Positions 22,755 through 35,800 of a DNA stretch of 64,000 nucleotides are shown here, piece after piece; position 1 is the first letter of the stretch, and each line of letters begins with the position of its first letter. A program made the translations under genes and the position numbers. The notes under the pieces were generated by a model. It did no database searches. It saw nothing but the letters and a program-made list of their open reading frames with translations, and was not told the origin of the DNA. Origin of the DNA: Arachis hypogaea (Eukaryota; Streptophyta; Magnoliopsida; Fabales; Fabaceae); NCBI RefSeq assembly GCF_003086295.3, contig NC_092051.1:76633772-76697771 (forward strand). The letters run 5' to 3'.

Positions 22755-23067
22755 AGAACTTTGGTTTATAGTCCTTAATTTAGACTTGTTGAGGAGACTC
22801 TTGTTAAGGTGGTTTGTGTTCCCACTCCTACTTAAATCTCCATCCAAACTTGTACTTCATAGGTCCTTCGGGATCCCATATTCTAGGTATCTGGTCACCT
22901 TCTTGTTGATATTTATGCTTCAAGCCGGATGGACGCGCTCTCAAATGACCTTTGTAGCACCCCAACACTCTCTAGAAATCACCCAATTGTGCTTGACATC
23001 CCACTTGAGCTCCAATTCTTGAATTAACCTTCTTGATGATCCTTGGAGTCCTTTGGCTACCAACACT

Positions 23068-23986
23068 TCATTCTCCACTATGCACCAACCCAAGAAAGAC
23101 CCTGAGTTGGTAGTCCGTCTCCAAGATAGCATATTGGTGGGGGCCAATGAAGTTTATAGGTGAAATTGTCACCCACTCAATATGTTCTTGGTTGTCAATT
23201 CCTTCCTTACCAACCTCCTTCTCATCTTCCCCATCATTCAAATCATAGCAATGAGGTTGTGAGAAGTCTACCTCCACGTCTCTCTCAAACTCAATGGGAA
23301 GAGGCTCACTAGGATTATAAGGGGGATTAACCAAGGAGGACAAAAAATCATTAATGATAGAATTCTCATCTTGATCAATCTCCCCCAATTCTCCCTTTCT
23401 CTCCTCTAGTTCACATACTCCACTTTCTCCTTCTTGTTTTACTTCATGCTCTAACCCTTCTTCTTTTTCCTTGTGGCTCAATGCTCTCCTCTTCACCATA
23501 ATCTTTAGTTGACCTTTCACATTTCCCAAGAGGAATGCCTTGATCGGATGAGTGTGAGAGTACTATACGGTTCACTACCTCGGCTATGCTAGCCAAAAGT
23601 TGACCTTGTGTTCTACGAAATCCTTCTTGCACTTGGAGACAGGCTTGAAGGTCTTGATGGTCTTGGGCTAAGGGTGGGAAAGCTTCATATTGTGGTGAAA
23701 AAGAAGGTTCATAGTTCGGGAGAAGGGTGTTATATGTAGGAGGTGACTCATGTTGGTAGGTGTTTTGAGGTGGTATGTAAGAATGTGGTTGTTAGTATTG
23801 GTGTAGTGTTTGAAAATATGGTGATTGAGGGTTATGTTGAGGGTATGGGCTATAGGCATATGGTGGAGGTATATAGTCATAGTGGGATCCACCATATCCT
23901 TGGTTTGGGTATGCATCTTGGGGAGAGTCTTGTTCATTATAGTATAGAGGAGGTGGCTACTTCCAAAATTTATGTTCTAATCCCAT
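23068..23986 (-). pseudogene. Y/P/Q-rich plus acidic ORF in gag position (degenerate)
   Basis: It begins MGLEHKFW shortly after the PBS at 24217-24234. The frame has two internal stops, then reads YYNEQDSPQDAYPNQ, YDYIPPPYAYSPYPQHN and QGQLLASIAEVVNRIV. A frameshift near 23460 leads into an acidic C-terminal part (EKEEGLEHEV, NDFLSSLVNPPYNPSEP, then ILETDYQLRVFLG). The final motif matches LLETDGQLRALCG of the plus copy at 57543-59407. The protein is predicted disordered; function is unknown. It sits where gag is expected, but no gag core is present. Confidence 0.7.
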
Positions 23987-24216
23987 GATCCAATCCAAAA
24001 TTGAAGTTATCAATCCCTACAAAATGATCACAACTAAACTCCAAACCAATAGGGTGATAACTCATAGAGGAAATAGAGAATAAAAACTAAAGACATCAAT
24101 TAACAAAATAAACAAAATCCTAATTACCAACAAAAGCAAACAAACAACCAAAAAGTATCCATTCACACTATTCACATATTAACATCAACCAAAACTATGA
24201 CACTCATGGCGCTAGC

Positions 24217-24234
24217 TCCCCGACAACGGCGCCA
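24217..24234 (-). other. Primer-binding site, tRNA-Asp
   Basis: Minus strand reads TGGCGCCGTTGTCGGGGA, 17/18 matches, one C-to-T change. It is five bases from the LTR end. Confidence 0.88.
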
Positions 24235-24239
24235 AAATT

Positions 24240-25789
24240 TGATAAGAGAGATTTTTTCCAGTTTAGAATCAATCAAAACAAGAATCAATTCGTTAGTAGC
24301 ATAGTCCAAACCAACAACGCATTCTTATAATCAAATGTTAATTCAAAGGATGTCACAATCAGAACACAATAACCGAGAGTATTAGACTCCCAGGTCTTCT
24401 TCCCTAGGAACTAATGCCAATGAGTGCATAAAATTGGTTGTGGATAGCAAGGGGTTTCAATGATTGAAGTAAACAAATAAAGAGATAAAAGAGCAATTCA
24501 AAATTGCAATTAATAAACTAATAAAGGAATAAAAGAACTAAGTATGGAATTAGACAAGTAATACTATAAAATGATAGAAAAGTGGTTTAAAACATAAATG
24601 GAACCTTGAATTGGGATGAGTTATGGAATTCTTTCCTTGCCATAACCACAATTATGATAATTATGATGGATTAATCTCACTAAGTCAACCCTTAACATCG
24701 AAGAGTAAGTCAAGTGAGCATAATTGTTATTAATCCACAAATCCTATTTAACTTACTAATTACCTTAGTAAGAAGCTAGCATTAGTGGAAACAATAACAA
24801 CTAATAACCCAAGAATTATCACTAAATGTTGGACATTATGACTCTAGTAATCCATAAACTCATTTCCCCCAAGCCAAGGGGTGGAAATTTACCCCATAAT
24901 CAAAGTTGGCATTTCATCAAAAAAATAGTGGGAATAATTATAAAACATGGCAAAATTGGGAAAATAACAAAAACTATGAACCACAAATGATCAAAATCAA
25001 CAAAGGCAACTCAAATAAACATGCAATAATCATTAAATATCAAATTCATCAACCAAAACTCAAAATTGCAAACTATGCGTATATTGACAAAAGAAATGAA
25101 AATACAAGAAAGGGTAGAACAAGTAATGTGATAAAAGAGAAATTAAAGAAATATTTACAATAAGATAGAAAAATCCAAAGCCAAAATTGAACTATAAAAT
25201 GCTACAAACCCTAATTAAACCTAAGGAAATTCGTGAGAGAAAACCTAAACTAAACTACCATAAAACTACTCCTAAAATATATTCTATGAAGTATGGTAGT
25301 GTATGTTATGATATGGTGTTGCTTCCCCCTTCAAATATGCCTCCAAGGCATCAGAAATGGGCAAAAAAGGCTCTCCAAACGTGAGCCACGTGACTTTTTA
25401 ATGAAGTCATGTGCTGGTACCTGTGCGTACGCACACATGCTAAAATTTCCTCTTGTAAGTACGCACAGGGAGTTTTGCGTACGCACACATGGCTGTGTAC
25501 TTCTCTGTTTTCTTCATTTTTTCTCCCTTTGTACATGCTTCCTTCCACTTTTGCCTTGCCGAACTTTCCTCTAGGACCTAAAATCACTCAACAAACATGT
25601 CAAGTCATCAAATGGCATAAAAGTGGGATTAACATCACTAATTTAAGCACAAAAAATGTATGTTTTCATATTTAGGCATAATCTAGAGAGAAAACACAAA
25701 AGCATGCTATTTAGATGAATAAATGTGGGTTTATACGATGAAATCCACTCAAATCAAACCAAAATATATCGTCAAATATGGATTCATCA
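24240..25789 (-). mobile_element. 5' LTR (F), TGATGAATCC family, 1550 bp
   Basis: On the minus strand it starts TGATGAATCCATATTTGACG (25789) and ends CTCTTATCA (24240), then the PBS. It contains CpG palindromes (25412-25500) and the ACGACC-type hairpin (about 24369-24400; stem with two G-U pairs). The outer flank is the 3' region of a plus-strand element. Confidence 0.85.
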
Positions 25790-25828
25790 GAGAACAACCG
25801 TCATGCTAGTGACGATAAAAGAGCGCTT

Positions 25829-25846
25829 CATGGGAGGCAGCCCATG
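25829..25846 (+). other. Post-ORF hairpin (CATGGG-AGGCAG-CCCATG)
   Basis: It is a perfect 6-bp stem with loop AGGCAG, preceded by AGCGCTT. Compared with ATTGGG/CCCAAT at 16361-16378 the outer pairs differ but pairing is kept. Confidence 0.65.
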
Positions 25847-26005
25847 TTTAGCATTTTTCAATTCCTGTTTCAGTGATAATAATAAATAGTTTTCTATCAT
25901 GAATTCAGACTTTCATAAACAATTTGATAATTGCATTGAGCATTTCATGAAGCATATGATCAACTTCTAAGTTTGGTGTGCCTAAAGGCACCCTAAGATG
26001 ATGAA

Positions 26006-27612
26006 TGATGAGTGAATTTTTTGTGGGTTAGAATTTCACAATAAATTCTCGTTGCAAGTATAGTTTCTAAACCAACAAATAATCCTCTCATGCAAAAATT
26101 TGGTTGTCACAAGTAACAAATTCCTATAAAAATTATAACCGAAGTACTCAAACCTCGGGTCATCTCTCAAGGAATTGCAGGGAAGTGTATTTATAAATGG
26201 TTATAGGATTATATCTTTTTTGGGTTTTGAGTTTAATAAACAAGTGTAAATAATAATAAAATAAATTGATAACTAAGAAAGCTCTTAACAAGGATTGATA
26301 ATTGGAAGTCCTATCCTCATTATTATCATCAATTGTGATGGTAATTGCCCTTTGCTTTCACTTAGTTAATCTCTAATTATGAAGGAAAGTCAAGTGGATA
26401 AATCAATTTGATTCCTCAAGTCCTAGTCAACTCCTAAGGAAAGACTAGCTTAAGAGGGATTCAAATCAACTAGCAACTTTCAATTATCAATCAACAAAGG
26501 AGTTTGATAACTCAAGAGTCTCCAATTACTCAACCAAAGCCAAGAGGAGAAAAACCTACTCTAACATCCTTCCAAATTGTAAGGAATATTAGATCTAAAC
26601 AACCAATTGTAAGCATAACATAAAAACAGAGAAAACTAGCAAGGAATATTAAATCTAAACAACCAATTGTAAGCATCAATGATGAAAAATAAAGGAAGAA
26701 GCAATAAACATGAAATAACTCAAATTGCATTAAATAGAAAATCAAATCTAACATGAGAATTCATAAACTAAATTGGCAACATAAAGTAATCAATAAGGGA
26801 AGATAAACTAGAGTGCTAAGACAAATAAAAGTAGAAGAGAAACTAAATTAAACTAAGATATAAATCTAAAATTGAGAAGAATTAAAGCTAAAATCCCTAT
26901 AACCTAGAGAGAGGAGAAAACCTCTCTCTCTAGAAAACTACATCTAAACCTAATGTGTGAATAATGAATTGTTGTATGATTGATTCCTTCACTCTGCAGT
27001 CTCTAATCAGTGTTTTCGGGCTTGAAACTGTGCCAAAAATAGCCCAGAATCGCCCCCAACATTTTCTGATACGTGCAGCACGTGGCTCTATCACGCATAT
27101 GCGTCACCCACGCATACGCGTCGCTGAAATTTTGCAAGATCACGCGTACGCATCATCCATGCATACACGTCGCTTAACTGCATGGCAACTATGACAAATT
27201 TCATATCATTTTGTAGCCCCGGATATTAGCTTTCCAACGCAACTGGAACCGCCTAATTCGGACCTCTGTAGCTCAAGTTATGATCGACTTAGTACGAAGA
27301 GGTCAGGCTTGAAAGCTTAGAGATTCCTTCAATTTCTTGTATTCCTACCACTTTTGCATGCTTCCTTTTCATCCTCTAAGCCATTCCTGCCCTATAAATC
27401 CTGAAAGCACTTAATAAACATATCACGGCATCGAATGGTAATAAGAGAGGATTAAAATTAGTAAATTTAAGGCCAAAGAAGCATGTTTTCAATCATAGCA
27501 CAAAATTAGGAAGGAAAATGTAAAACATGCGAATTATATGAATAAGTGTGAGTTTAGTAGATAAAACTTACTAAATTAAGTACAAGATAAACCCTAAAAA
27601 TGGGATTTATCA
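26006..27612 (-). mobile_element. Solo LTR (H), 1607 bp, TSD ATGAA
   Basis: Perfect 5-bp duplications ATGAA flank it (26001-26005 and 27613-27617). The termini are TGATAAATCCC (minus start, 27612) and CACTCATCA (minus end, 26006). No PBS or internal region adjoins either end, so recombination between the two LTRs removed the body. It includes a CpG palindrome set (27074-27180) and the ACGACC-type hairpin (26136-26164: CCGAGGT/ACTTCGG). Confidence 0.92.
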
Positions 27613-27867
27613 ATGAACATATAAACATCTTAGGATATATACTCAAGCATTTTCTTGAAGTATATAGCCAAACATTAAGTTTGGTGTTCCACATATGCTA
27701 TAAGTATGAATGATGAGAATCAAATTGCTTAAAGTCTTGAATTTCATGATAAGTGATCCATGCTCTGCATCATTTTGAGTTTATGTTTGAAAGTATATAA
27801 TAAAGTAGTCCTCATGATGATTGAACCAAAAGTGACAAAACGTTTGGTGGATTACAAGTTTGGTGTG

Positions 27868-29473
27868 TGATAATAGAGAATTTATTGTCAGATTAGAATC
27901 AATAAAAACAAGAATCAATTTGTTAGTAGCGTAGTCCAAACCAACAACGAATTCTCATAATCAAATGTTAATTCAAAAAATTGTCACAATACAAAACACA
28001 AATCATTAACCGGGAGTTTGAAGTCCCGGGTCGTGTACCCTAGGAGTTGCAATGAAATGTTCTTTTTATTGGCTATGGAGGGATTGGTGGTTGTGAATGC
28101 AAGAGAGAGCAAGAAATGTAAATAGCAAGGAAGTAAGTTAACATGCAAGAAATTAAAAGTCAAAGTAATAAAAGTCAAAGCAAGTAAATGCAAGAAAAAG
28201 AAAATCCAAGTGCAATAAAACCTCTTGGCCAGTAATTGAGAGCTAAGGTTACCTATCCAAGCCATTGACCACAAACACATGATGATTATGAAGAGTTAAT
28301 CCTACTTAGTCAACCCTACATCGAGGATAAGTCAAATAGGCATAGTTGATTCCAATCCTTAAGTCCTAGTCAACACTATTAATGGGTCACTTATAGTCAA
28401 GGGAAACCAAATTAACTAACAACTCCAATGTATCAACAAGAATAGACATCTATGACTCAAGGGTCACCAAAGTCATCAATTTCCCAACTAAGAGTGTAAA
28501 AAACTAGGTAAAAAGCCAACCAAGTATTTTGTCAAACACTTGGTGGGCATGAAAAGAGAGCATGTTAAAATGACAAGAAATAATAAATGATACAACTACC
28601 AAGCAAGGAAAGTAAAGATAGCAACTCAATTAAACAATAAATGACATGAAAACATAAATTGCATTAAATGTAAATTAAAATAACAATACTGTTCATGAAC
28701 ATAAAAAGCAAGGAAAATGAGAAATTGACAAGATAACATAACGAAATTAAGACAATAAAATAAAGAAAAGTTGAAGAAACTAGATGAAAACAAGAATTAA
28801 AAGTAGAAATTACAGAGAAATTAAACTAAGAAACCCTAATTCTAGAGAGAAGGGGGAGCTTCTCTCTCTAGAAAATAAGCTACATAATGCTAAACTAACC
28901 TTAATTTCTCCCCCCTTCATATGGAATGAGGCCTCCCTTGATATAGCAAGAATCAGCTTCAGAAAGTCCCAAAACTGGGCCCTAGAGGCCCAAAATCGCC
29001 CCCAGCGATTTGCATTAATGAAGCCACGTGACGCGGGTCACGCGTACGCGTGGGTCACGCGTACGCATCACCTGGAGAAATACACTCCCACGAGTACGCA
29101 TCGTGTCACGCGTACGCGTCGCCGTGCTCGTTCTTGTGCGCGCGCACGCATTGCTTGTGCGCACGTACGGATGTTGAATCTTCCAAAACTTCACTTCTTC
29201 ATGCTTTCTCCACTTTTGCATGCTTTTCCACCACTTCTTCAATCCATATTAGCCTTGTCAACCTTAAACTACTCATCAAATATATCAAGGTATTGAATGG
29301 AATGAAAGTAGAATAAAATTGATTAAATTAAGCACAAAATAGCATGTTTTCATAGTTAAGCTCAATTTAGGGAGAAAATACAAAAGTATGCTATTTGGAT
29401 GAATAAATGTAGGTTTATGTGAGGAAATCAACTCAAATCAAACCAAAATATATCGTCAAATATGGATTCATCA
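27868..29473 (-). mobile_element. 3' LTR (L) of a large minus element
   Basis: On the minus strand it starts TGATGAATCCATATTTGACG (29473) and ends CTCTATTATCA (27868), 1606 bp. A polypurine-type tract (TAAGTGTGGGGGAAT on the minus strand) abuts 29474, so the body lies to the right. The LTR at 43751-45357 has the same orientation, near-equal length (1607 bp) and very similar sequence, with its PBS on the inner side. The pair fits one element. The 5-bp flanks differ (GTGTG and GTAAT), which weakens but does not exclude this. Confidence 0.85.
28008..28035 (-). other. LTR ACGACC hairpin
   Basis: As RNA (minus): ACGACCCGGGA, loop CTTCAAAC, TCCCGGTTAAT. It is a perfect 6-bp stem. The copy in LTR Q (43888-43918) has one mismatch. 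Confidence 0.6.
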
Positions 29474-31399
29474 ATTCCCCCACACTTAAACAATAGCATG
29501 TTCTCATGCTAATCACAATCAAAGGAGAAGGATAAAGGGGGAAGTAATTTATTTAATGCAACTTAGAGCATGTATGTAACTATACTAAATGCTAACTATC
29601 TATATCTACCTTATGGTTCCTATTGAGTTTGGCAAAAACAAACAAAAGAATCTCAAGCAATCCAAAGCAGGAACTTAGGGCCAAGGCAAGGAATTAACGC
29701 AATATGATCCACACCCAAATATTTGATTTGAAATTTTCGAAAACCAAGTAGCAACTTGCAAGAAGACACAATATGAGAGATGAAATCATAGAATTGAGCA
29801 ATTGAACCCCTCACCGGATGTGTTTACACTCTAATCGCTCACTGTGTAGGGCTTAATCACTCAATCCTCCTTTAATCATGTTTCTCAAAGATTTGCAAGT
29901 CATCTAACAATCAACCAATATTAATGAATGAATGCAAATATCATGAGGTCTTTAGAGGGTTGTAATGGGACTAGAGTAAGGGTAGTATTAATATTGTTAA
30001 GTAGACTAATAGATTGGATCTTTGATTAGCTCAAGTATCCCACCTAATCCTATATTAACCTATTTACACATAAGAGAAACCAACCTAACTTCCCATTCAT
30101 TTCCCTTTTTCACATTCACTCATGCATCTTCTTTTTAATTCACACACATATGCATCCTTTATTTACATTGTTATTTTCTTTTCTTTTCTTATTATTATTA
30201 TTTTTTTTTCAAAAGGTATATACACCAAAATTTTTTTCTTTTATTATCCCAAAGAAGATGCATATGTTTTAAATTATGAATGAATGAGTGTTTACCCATT
30301 TTTCCAATATTCTCAATGAACACCCAAACTAACTTTCTACCAATGTTTCCCACAGATTCCCCCATACTTAATTAACACACACACTCAAACCCAAGCTAAT
30401 CAAAGATACAATTCAAGGACATAATTTTTTCCGCTTAGGGCAAATGATGTGCTTAAAATTAGAACAAAGGGATTTAAATGCTCAAAAAGGGTTTAAAATG
30501 GTGAATGTAAGGGTTGGCCATATAGGTTTGTGAGTTCAATTCAAAAATGGCCTCAATCATACTAAATGCATTCAAAACAACAAATATAGGACATAAAGAT
30601 TCAAGCAAATCTAAGATCACAATCATAAGATGAGTATAACACACAAGAACATAGTTTTTATGGTTGATAATGTGCAACCACACAATTAAAGGTCAAATTT
30701 TACTAGGTGTTTTGTTCAAGCTCTTTCTATGTCCCAAAAAGAATACTTCAAGCAAGTTCAAAAACAAGTTTTCAAATCTAATCAATGGAACGCCCAAAAA
30801 GAGATTTCTTGAAATTCTTTGTTGTTTTACCCAAACTTATTTAGTCTACCATGCAAATACAAATACAAATATTTACTACTATAAAACTATAACAAGCTAA
30901 GATATATACATATATGCAAACTAAGCAAAATGCAATGAAATACCAACAAATATTCACAAAAGACAAAACTACTAAAAACTAGGAAATAGTGCAAAGTGTT
31001 GAGAAAGGAAAATTTATGTCCCAAAATTTGTAGATCCTCCCCCACACTTAAACGTTGCACGGTCTTCCGTGCATGCACTCAATCCGGGGGGTGAAGAGAC
31101 ATGATGCTCCACCTTCAGCTGGTGGCCACTGGGGCTTCAGTTGTTGTATAAAACAAGAATTGAGGGAAAAGTCATAGTTATGTGGTATAATAAAAGACAA
31201 TGTGTGTATTCTAAATACGCACGGTTTAGAACAAAATACATTGGCCGGGTAAAACGGTAACCACAAAAGCAAAAGAAATAATATGTATTCCTCAATCAAG
31301 TAGTTCTAGGTTGCAAGTAAAGAATAAGCAAAAGTTGAGGCACAAGCAACCCTAGGTAACCACAACTAAAGTGAATTGAGTATATAAGACATTGGTTAT
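29474..31399 (-). other. 3' internal non-coding region of the large minus element
   Basis: No convincing ORF is present. From the LTR inward it holds the polypurine-type tract, AT-rich sequence, and at 31056-31073 a hairpin followed by AAGTGTGGGGGAGG. A region with CCAGCTGAAGGTGG comes next. It continues at 41975 after the nested element; the joined sequence GACATTGGTTAT/TGAAGTTGT resembles 39890-39920 of another copy. Confidence 0.7.
31056..31073 (-). other. TGCA hairpin before a purine tract
   Basis: As RNA it is TGCACGG-AAGA-CCGTGCA, a perfect 7-bp stem. It is followed by AACGTTTAAGTGTGGGGGAGG-type sequence. Equivalent hairpins are at 39358-39375 and 41339-41356. Confidence 0.6.
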
Positions 31400-32642
31400 T
31401 GATGCACCACTACTTCGTGGTACATTTTGTGCTTAATTTAGGTGGATTTTATCCACTTTACCCACATTTATTCAATGAAATAGTACGGTTTCATGATTTT
31501 CTCCTAAATTGTGCTTAAGTGTGAAAACATGCTTTTCATTCCCTTAATTGGTTGATTTTAATTCACCTTTGATTCCACTAGATGCCTTGACATGTTTGTT
31601 AGTGATTTCAGGATTGAAAAGGCTAGGAATAGATCAAAGGAGTGAAGAGAAAAGCATGCAAGTGGAGAAATCATGGAAAAACAAGGATTTGGGATGCATT
31701 CAATGACGTGCACGCGTGGAATTGAAGTCGCATGGTGCATACGCGTGGATAGAAAATTGCCAAGCGACGCGTACACGTGACCCACGCGTACGTGTCGATG
31801 CTCGTACACGACTTCATTAAAGTGAAAACGCTGGGGGTAAATTCTGGGCTTTCCAGGCCAAAATCGAACTTAATTCTGAGCCTATTATATGCAGAAATCA
31901 AGAGGATTCAATGCGGGGGGAGGAGTCATAATTGAATTTTGGAGGGAATGCTTTAGTTAGTTTCTAGAGAGAGAAGCTCTCTCTTCTCTTTAGAGTTAGG
32001 TTTGATCTAGATTAGGATTTCTTAGATCTAGGTTAAATTCATGCTTTGGTTTATTTTTTCCTTTTGTAATTCTTGTTCCTCTCCCTTTCCTTTCTCTAGT
32101 TTAGCATTTAATTCTTGTAATTCTTTACTTTTATGTTGATGCACTCTTGTTTCTTCTATTTTTCTTTAATGCAATTTATGTTTGATTCCTTTATTGTCGA
32201 TTTGCTTTATTGTTGTTAATTCCTTGCAATTGAGTAGTTGTAGATTTATATATCTTGCAATTTGGTTGTACTTTCCTTTTATGCCTTCCAAGTATTTGAC
32301 AAAATGCTTGGTTGGATTTTAGAATAGATTTATCTCCTCTTGCCCTTGGTTGAGTAATTGGAGACTCTTGAGTTATCAAACTCCTTTGTTGATTGATAAT
32401 TGGAAGTTGCTAATTGACTTGAATGACACTAACTCTAGTTCTTCCTTAGGATTTGACTAGGACTTGTGGACTCAAGTTGATTTATCCACTTGACTTTTCT
32501 TTATAGTTAGAGGTTAACTAAGTGGGAGCAATGGACAATTGATGTCACAATTGATGATGACAATGATGATAGGACTTCTAGTTCTCATACCTTGTCAAGA
32601 GCTTTCTTAGCTTATAGTTTAATTCTTGTAATTTATTCATCA
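31400..32642 (+). mobile_element. 5' LTR (I), shortened
   Basis: It starts TGATGCACCACTAC and ends ATTCATCA before the PBS, 1243 bp. Against related LTRs it lacks the U5-side segment with the ACGACC hairpin: the sequence jumps from AGCTTTCTTAGC to the terminus. It contains CpG palindromes at 31704-31812. Confidence 0.75.
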
Positions 32643-32645
32643 AAA

Positions 32646-32663
32646 TGGCGCCATTACCGGGGA
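32646..32663 (+). other. Primer-binding site, tRNA-Asp
   Basis: TGGCGCCATTACCGGGGA, 16/18, with two G-to-A changes. It is three bases after the LTR. Confidence 0.85.
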
Positions 32664-32813
32664 ATTGCAAATGTGCGCTTGTTTTTGGTTATTGTATATA
32701 TCTGAATATTGTGAATATGTTTGCCTTTTGTTTCTTTGATTAGTTCTTGCTAGTTTTAGGATTTGGTTTTCTTTGTTTCTTAATAGATTTTGTCTTCATT
32801 TGCTCTTGCTATC

Positions 32814-35800
32814 ATGAATTCTCATCACTTTGGCTATGACTGTGGTTACAATTATGTTGTAGGAAATGGAGATTATAATGAGCTCGAGGATATGCATAAA
32901 GGATGGAACAATCAAAGGTGGGTGGAGCCTCAAGCTTATGGACAACCTTCTTGGCAATAACCACCACCGGTTTTTATAGGTATAACTCCACTCCTAATGC
33001 ATGTCAATCCAATAGCTATGATGGACCTCCTTGTAGCTACCAACAAGCCCCACCATATGCTTATGTGCCTTATCCTCAACATAATTGATAGAGTAAGGCG
33101 TAAGTCGGCTAATTAAGAAATCAAATTAGAATTTACGTTGCGAGTATAGCTCTTAACCAGCTAAAATCTGCCTCATCAATTTAGAAAGGTGTCACAAAAT
33201 TTAGAAATAAAATACTGGGAGTATGAGTCCCAGGTCGTCTCCCAACGAGTTGCTAAAAAAGGGTGCTAATTTATTAATCAGGAGTTTCCAAGAGATTTTT
33301 GAGTCGAGCAATGAACAATTAAACAATTGTAAATTAAAGCAATAAAAACTAAAAGAGATTTATAATATTCTAAATAAAAAGCCTTGACTGGGGGAATGAT
33401 TGATTGGAAGTTCTATCCTTGTTGGGATCTCTTAAGTGTAGTATCAAAAAGGTTGTTGTTTTCACTTAGTTAACCCTTACTAAATAAAGCAAAGTCAAGT
33501 GATTGAGCTAACTCTTATTTGCAAATCCTAGTCCTCTCCCTTGGGAAGGTCTAGTGTTAGTAAATACAGAACTAGCCAACAACTTCCAGTTTAACCATCA
33601 CTTAAGCCTTCCAACTCAAGTGTCTCTTCTTAATCAACCCCCGTGTCAAGTAGGGGATCTACTCCATTGACATGAATATAACGCTCATAGAAATACAAGA
33701 AGAAGACATGATAAATTAAATAAAATAGGGATTGAAAATTAATTAAAAATAAAAGTAATCCTTTGCATTAATAAATCCAAAATAATCCAATTACCACTCT
33801 AAACAAGAATTAAGAATATGGAATAAATAAATAGGAAGTAAGAAAATAAACTAGAATAGTATCATTAACGGAAGCGATGACTCTTCAATATCCAAAAGCA
33901 AAGCATAGAACTATAAAACTATGAATGTAAAGGAAACCTAGAGGAAGAGTAATTTTTCCCTAGATTCAGATTTAAAAACCTAAAACTATCCTAATGAGAA
34001 TGTGTGTTGAGTCTCTGCACGTTTCCTGGCTTTAATATGTGTTTTTGGGCCGAAAATTTGGTCAAAACGCGGCCCGAAATCGCCCCCAGTGTTTTTTGTT
34101 AATTATGCAGATCGCGCACGTCACGCGTACGCGTCAGTCACGCGTATGCGTCGCTGGTCGTTTTGGCGTGTCATGCGGTCGCGTCAAGCAAGCGCACACG
34201 TCATCTTGCAGAACTCCAATCCACGCGCACGCGTCAGGCACGCGGACGTGTCGCTGCAAATTTCTTCATATCGCGCGTATGCGTGAGCCATGCGTGCGCG
34301 TCGATGCTCGCTGGTCATCTCCTTAGTTTCTTGTGTTCCTTCCATTTTTGCAAGCTTCCTCTCCATTTTCTAAGTCATTCCTGCCCTATAAAGCCTGAAA
34401 CACTTAACACACGGATCACGACATCGAATGGTATAAAGGAGATTTAAAATACACAGATTAAAGATCTCTAGGAAGCAAGTTTTCAACCATAGAACAAAAC
34501 TAGGAAGGGATTGTAAAATCATGCAATTCATGTGAATAAGTGGGTAAAGACTTGATGAAACCACTCAAATAAACACAAGATAAACCATAAAATAGTGGTT
34601 TATCAATAATCCTCAACCATACTCACAAGCCTTTTTTTTTTACCAAACACCTTCATATGACCCTAATCTTTACCCACCATACCAACAACCATATGAGCCA
34701 TATGAACCATACATAGAACCACCACCATTCCAACCTCAATACCTACAAGAACCACCCCCTCCATACTATTACCAAGATGAACCACCTCCAATGTATGCAA
34801 ATTTTCACCCACAAGATGAATTTAACTTTCAACCACAACCTCCCATGGAAGAGTACTCATGTCCATTGATCCAAGAACAAGATGATCTTACCTATGTTTG
34901 CAAGTTGGAACAAGATCGCCTTAAGGAAACAATGGACCGGCTTCAAGCAACTATCTGTCAAAAGATAGACTCATGGGATTCATGTCCCAAGCAAAATGTG
35001 TTTAAGGATGATTGTGGAGGAGCAACCGTGGAGTGCGTTGTGCAACAAGTGAAAAAATTGGAGAGTGTTGAACCGCCACACCCTTACCAAGAAGAACCAC
35101 CTTCCTATTATGAACCCTTCCTCCAAAATAATGAACCCTCCTATCCACCCCAAGCCCCAATTGATGATTCTCCCACTTTGCTACTTCAAGAACAAAGAGA
35201 AATGCAAAGGGAGGCACTAGAATCCATGGCCACCTTGGAAGAGGTAGTGCATCGATTAGCTTCCCATTACTTCAACACTCAAAATACTCCCATGGCCACA
35301 TGTGGAGAACCAATTGAAGAGCATAGCATGAAGGAGAGATTGGAAACTTCGGTGGAAAATAAGGAATGTTGCATTGCGTTGGAACAATCGGAGGAAGCTA
35401 TGATTGTTAAAGAAAAAGAAGTGGTTGAAGACCTAGGTGAAGTTGAACAAGAGGTGTATTTCAAGCTTGAGAACACTTCCACACCAAGCGATGTTGTTGA
35501 TGATTTTGTGGAAGCTGTTAAACATTCTTCCATTGAGCTTGAAATTGATGTTGAGGAGGATAATATGCAACCTCCTATACATATTATGCATGATGAAAAA
35601 TTGGAAGAAGTTGAGCGAGCAATAAGTCCTATTATTGAAGTTAATACTATGCCAACTAATATGCTATGTGAGATTTTTGAACCCTCCTCATTGTGTTGTG
35701 AAATTGATGTTGAGGAAACTAGTGCACAATCTCCAACACATGACTTGGGCATTGAGGAATGTATAGAAGTAGTTGGTGAACAAGGAATTGACATTGAAGA

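Larger units (their letters stand above)
25790..27867 (+). other. 3' internal region of a plus element (G), interrupted by a solo LTR
   Basis: The parts are 25790-26005 and 27613-27867. It begins with AGAGCGCTT and a post-ORF hairpin (25829-25846), then AT-rich sequence with repeated TAAGTTTGGTGT blocks (about 25970, 27680 and 27855). No ORF is present. The solo LTR 26006-27612 splits it cleanly with TSD ATGAA. Confidence 0.65.

Noticed and set aside
27855..27868. An inverted LTR lying exactly at the polypurine end of element G
   Set aside because: The block TAAGTTTGGTGT recurs several times in the G region, so its position before LTR L need not mark the true internal end.
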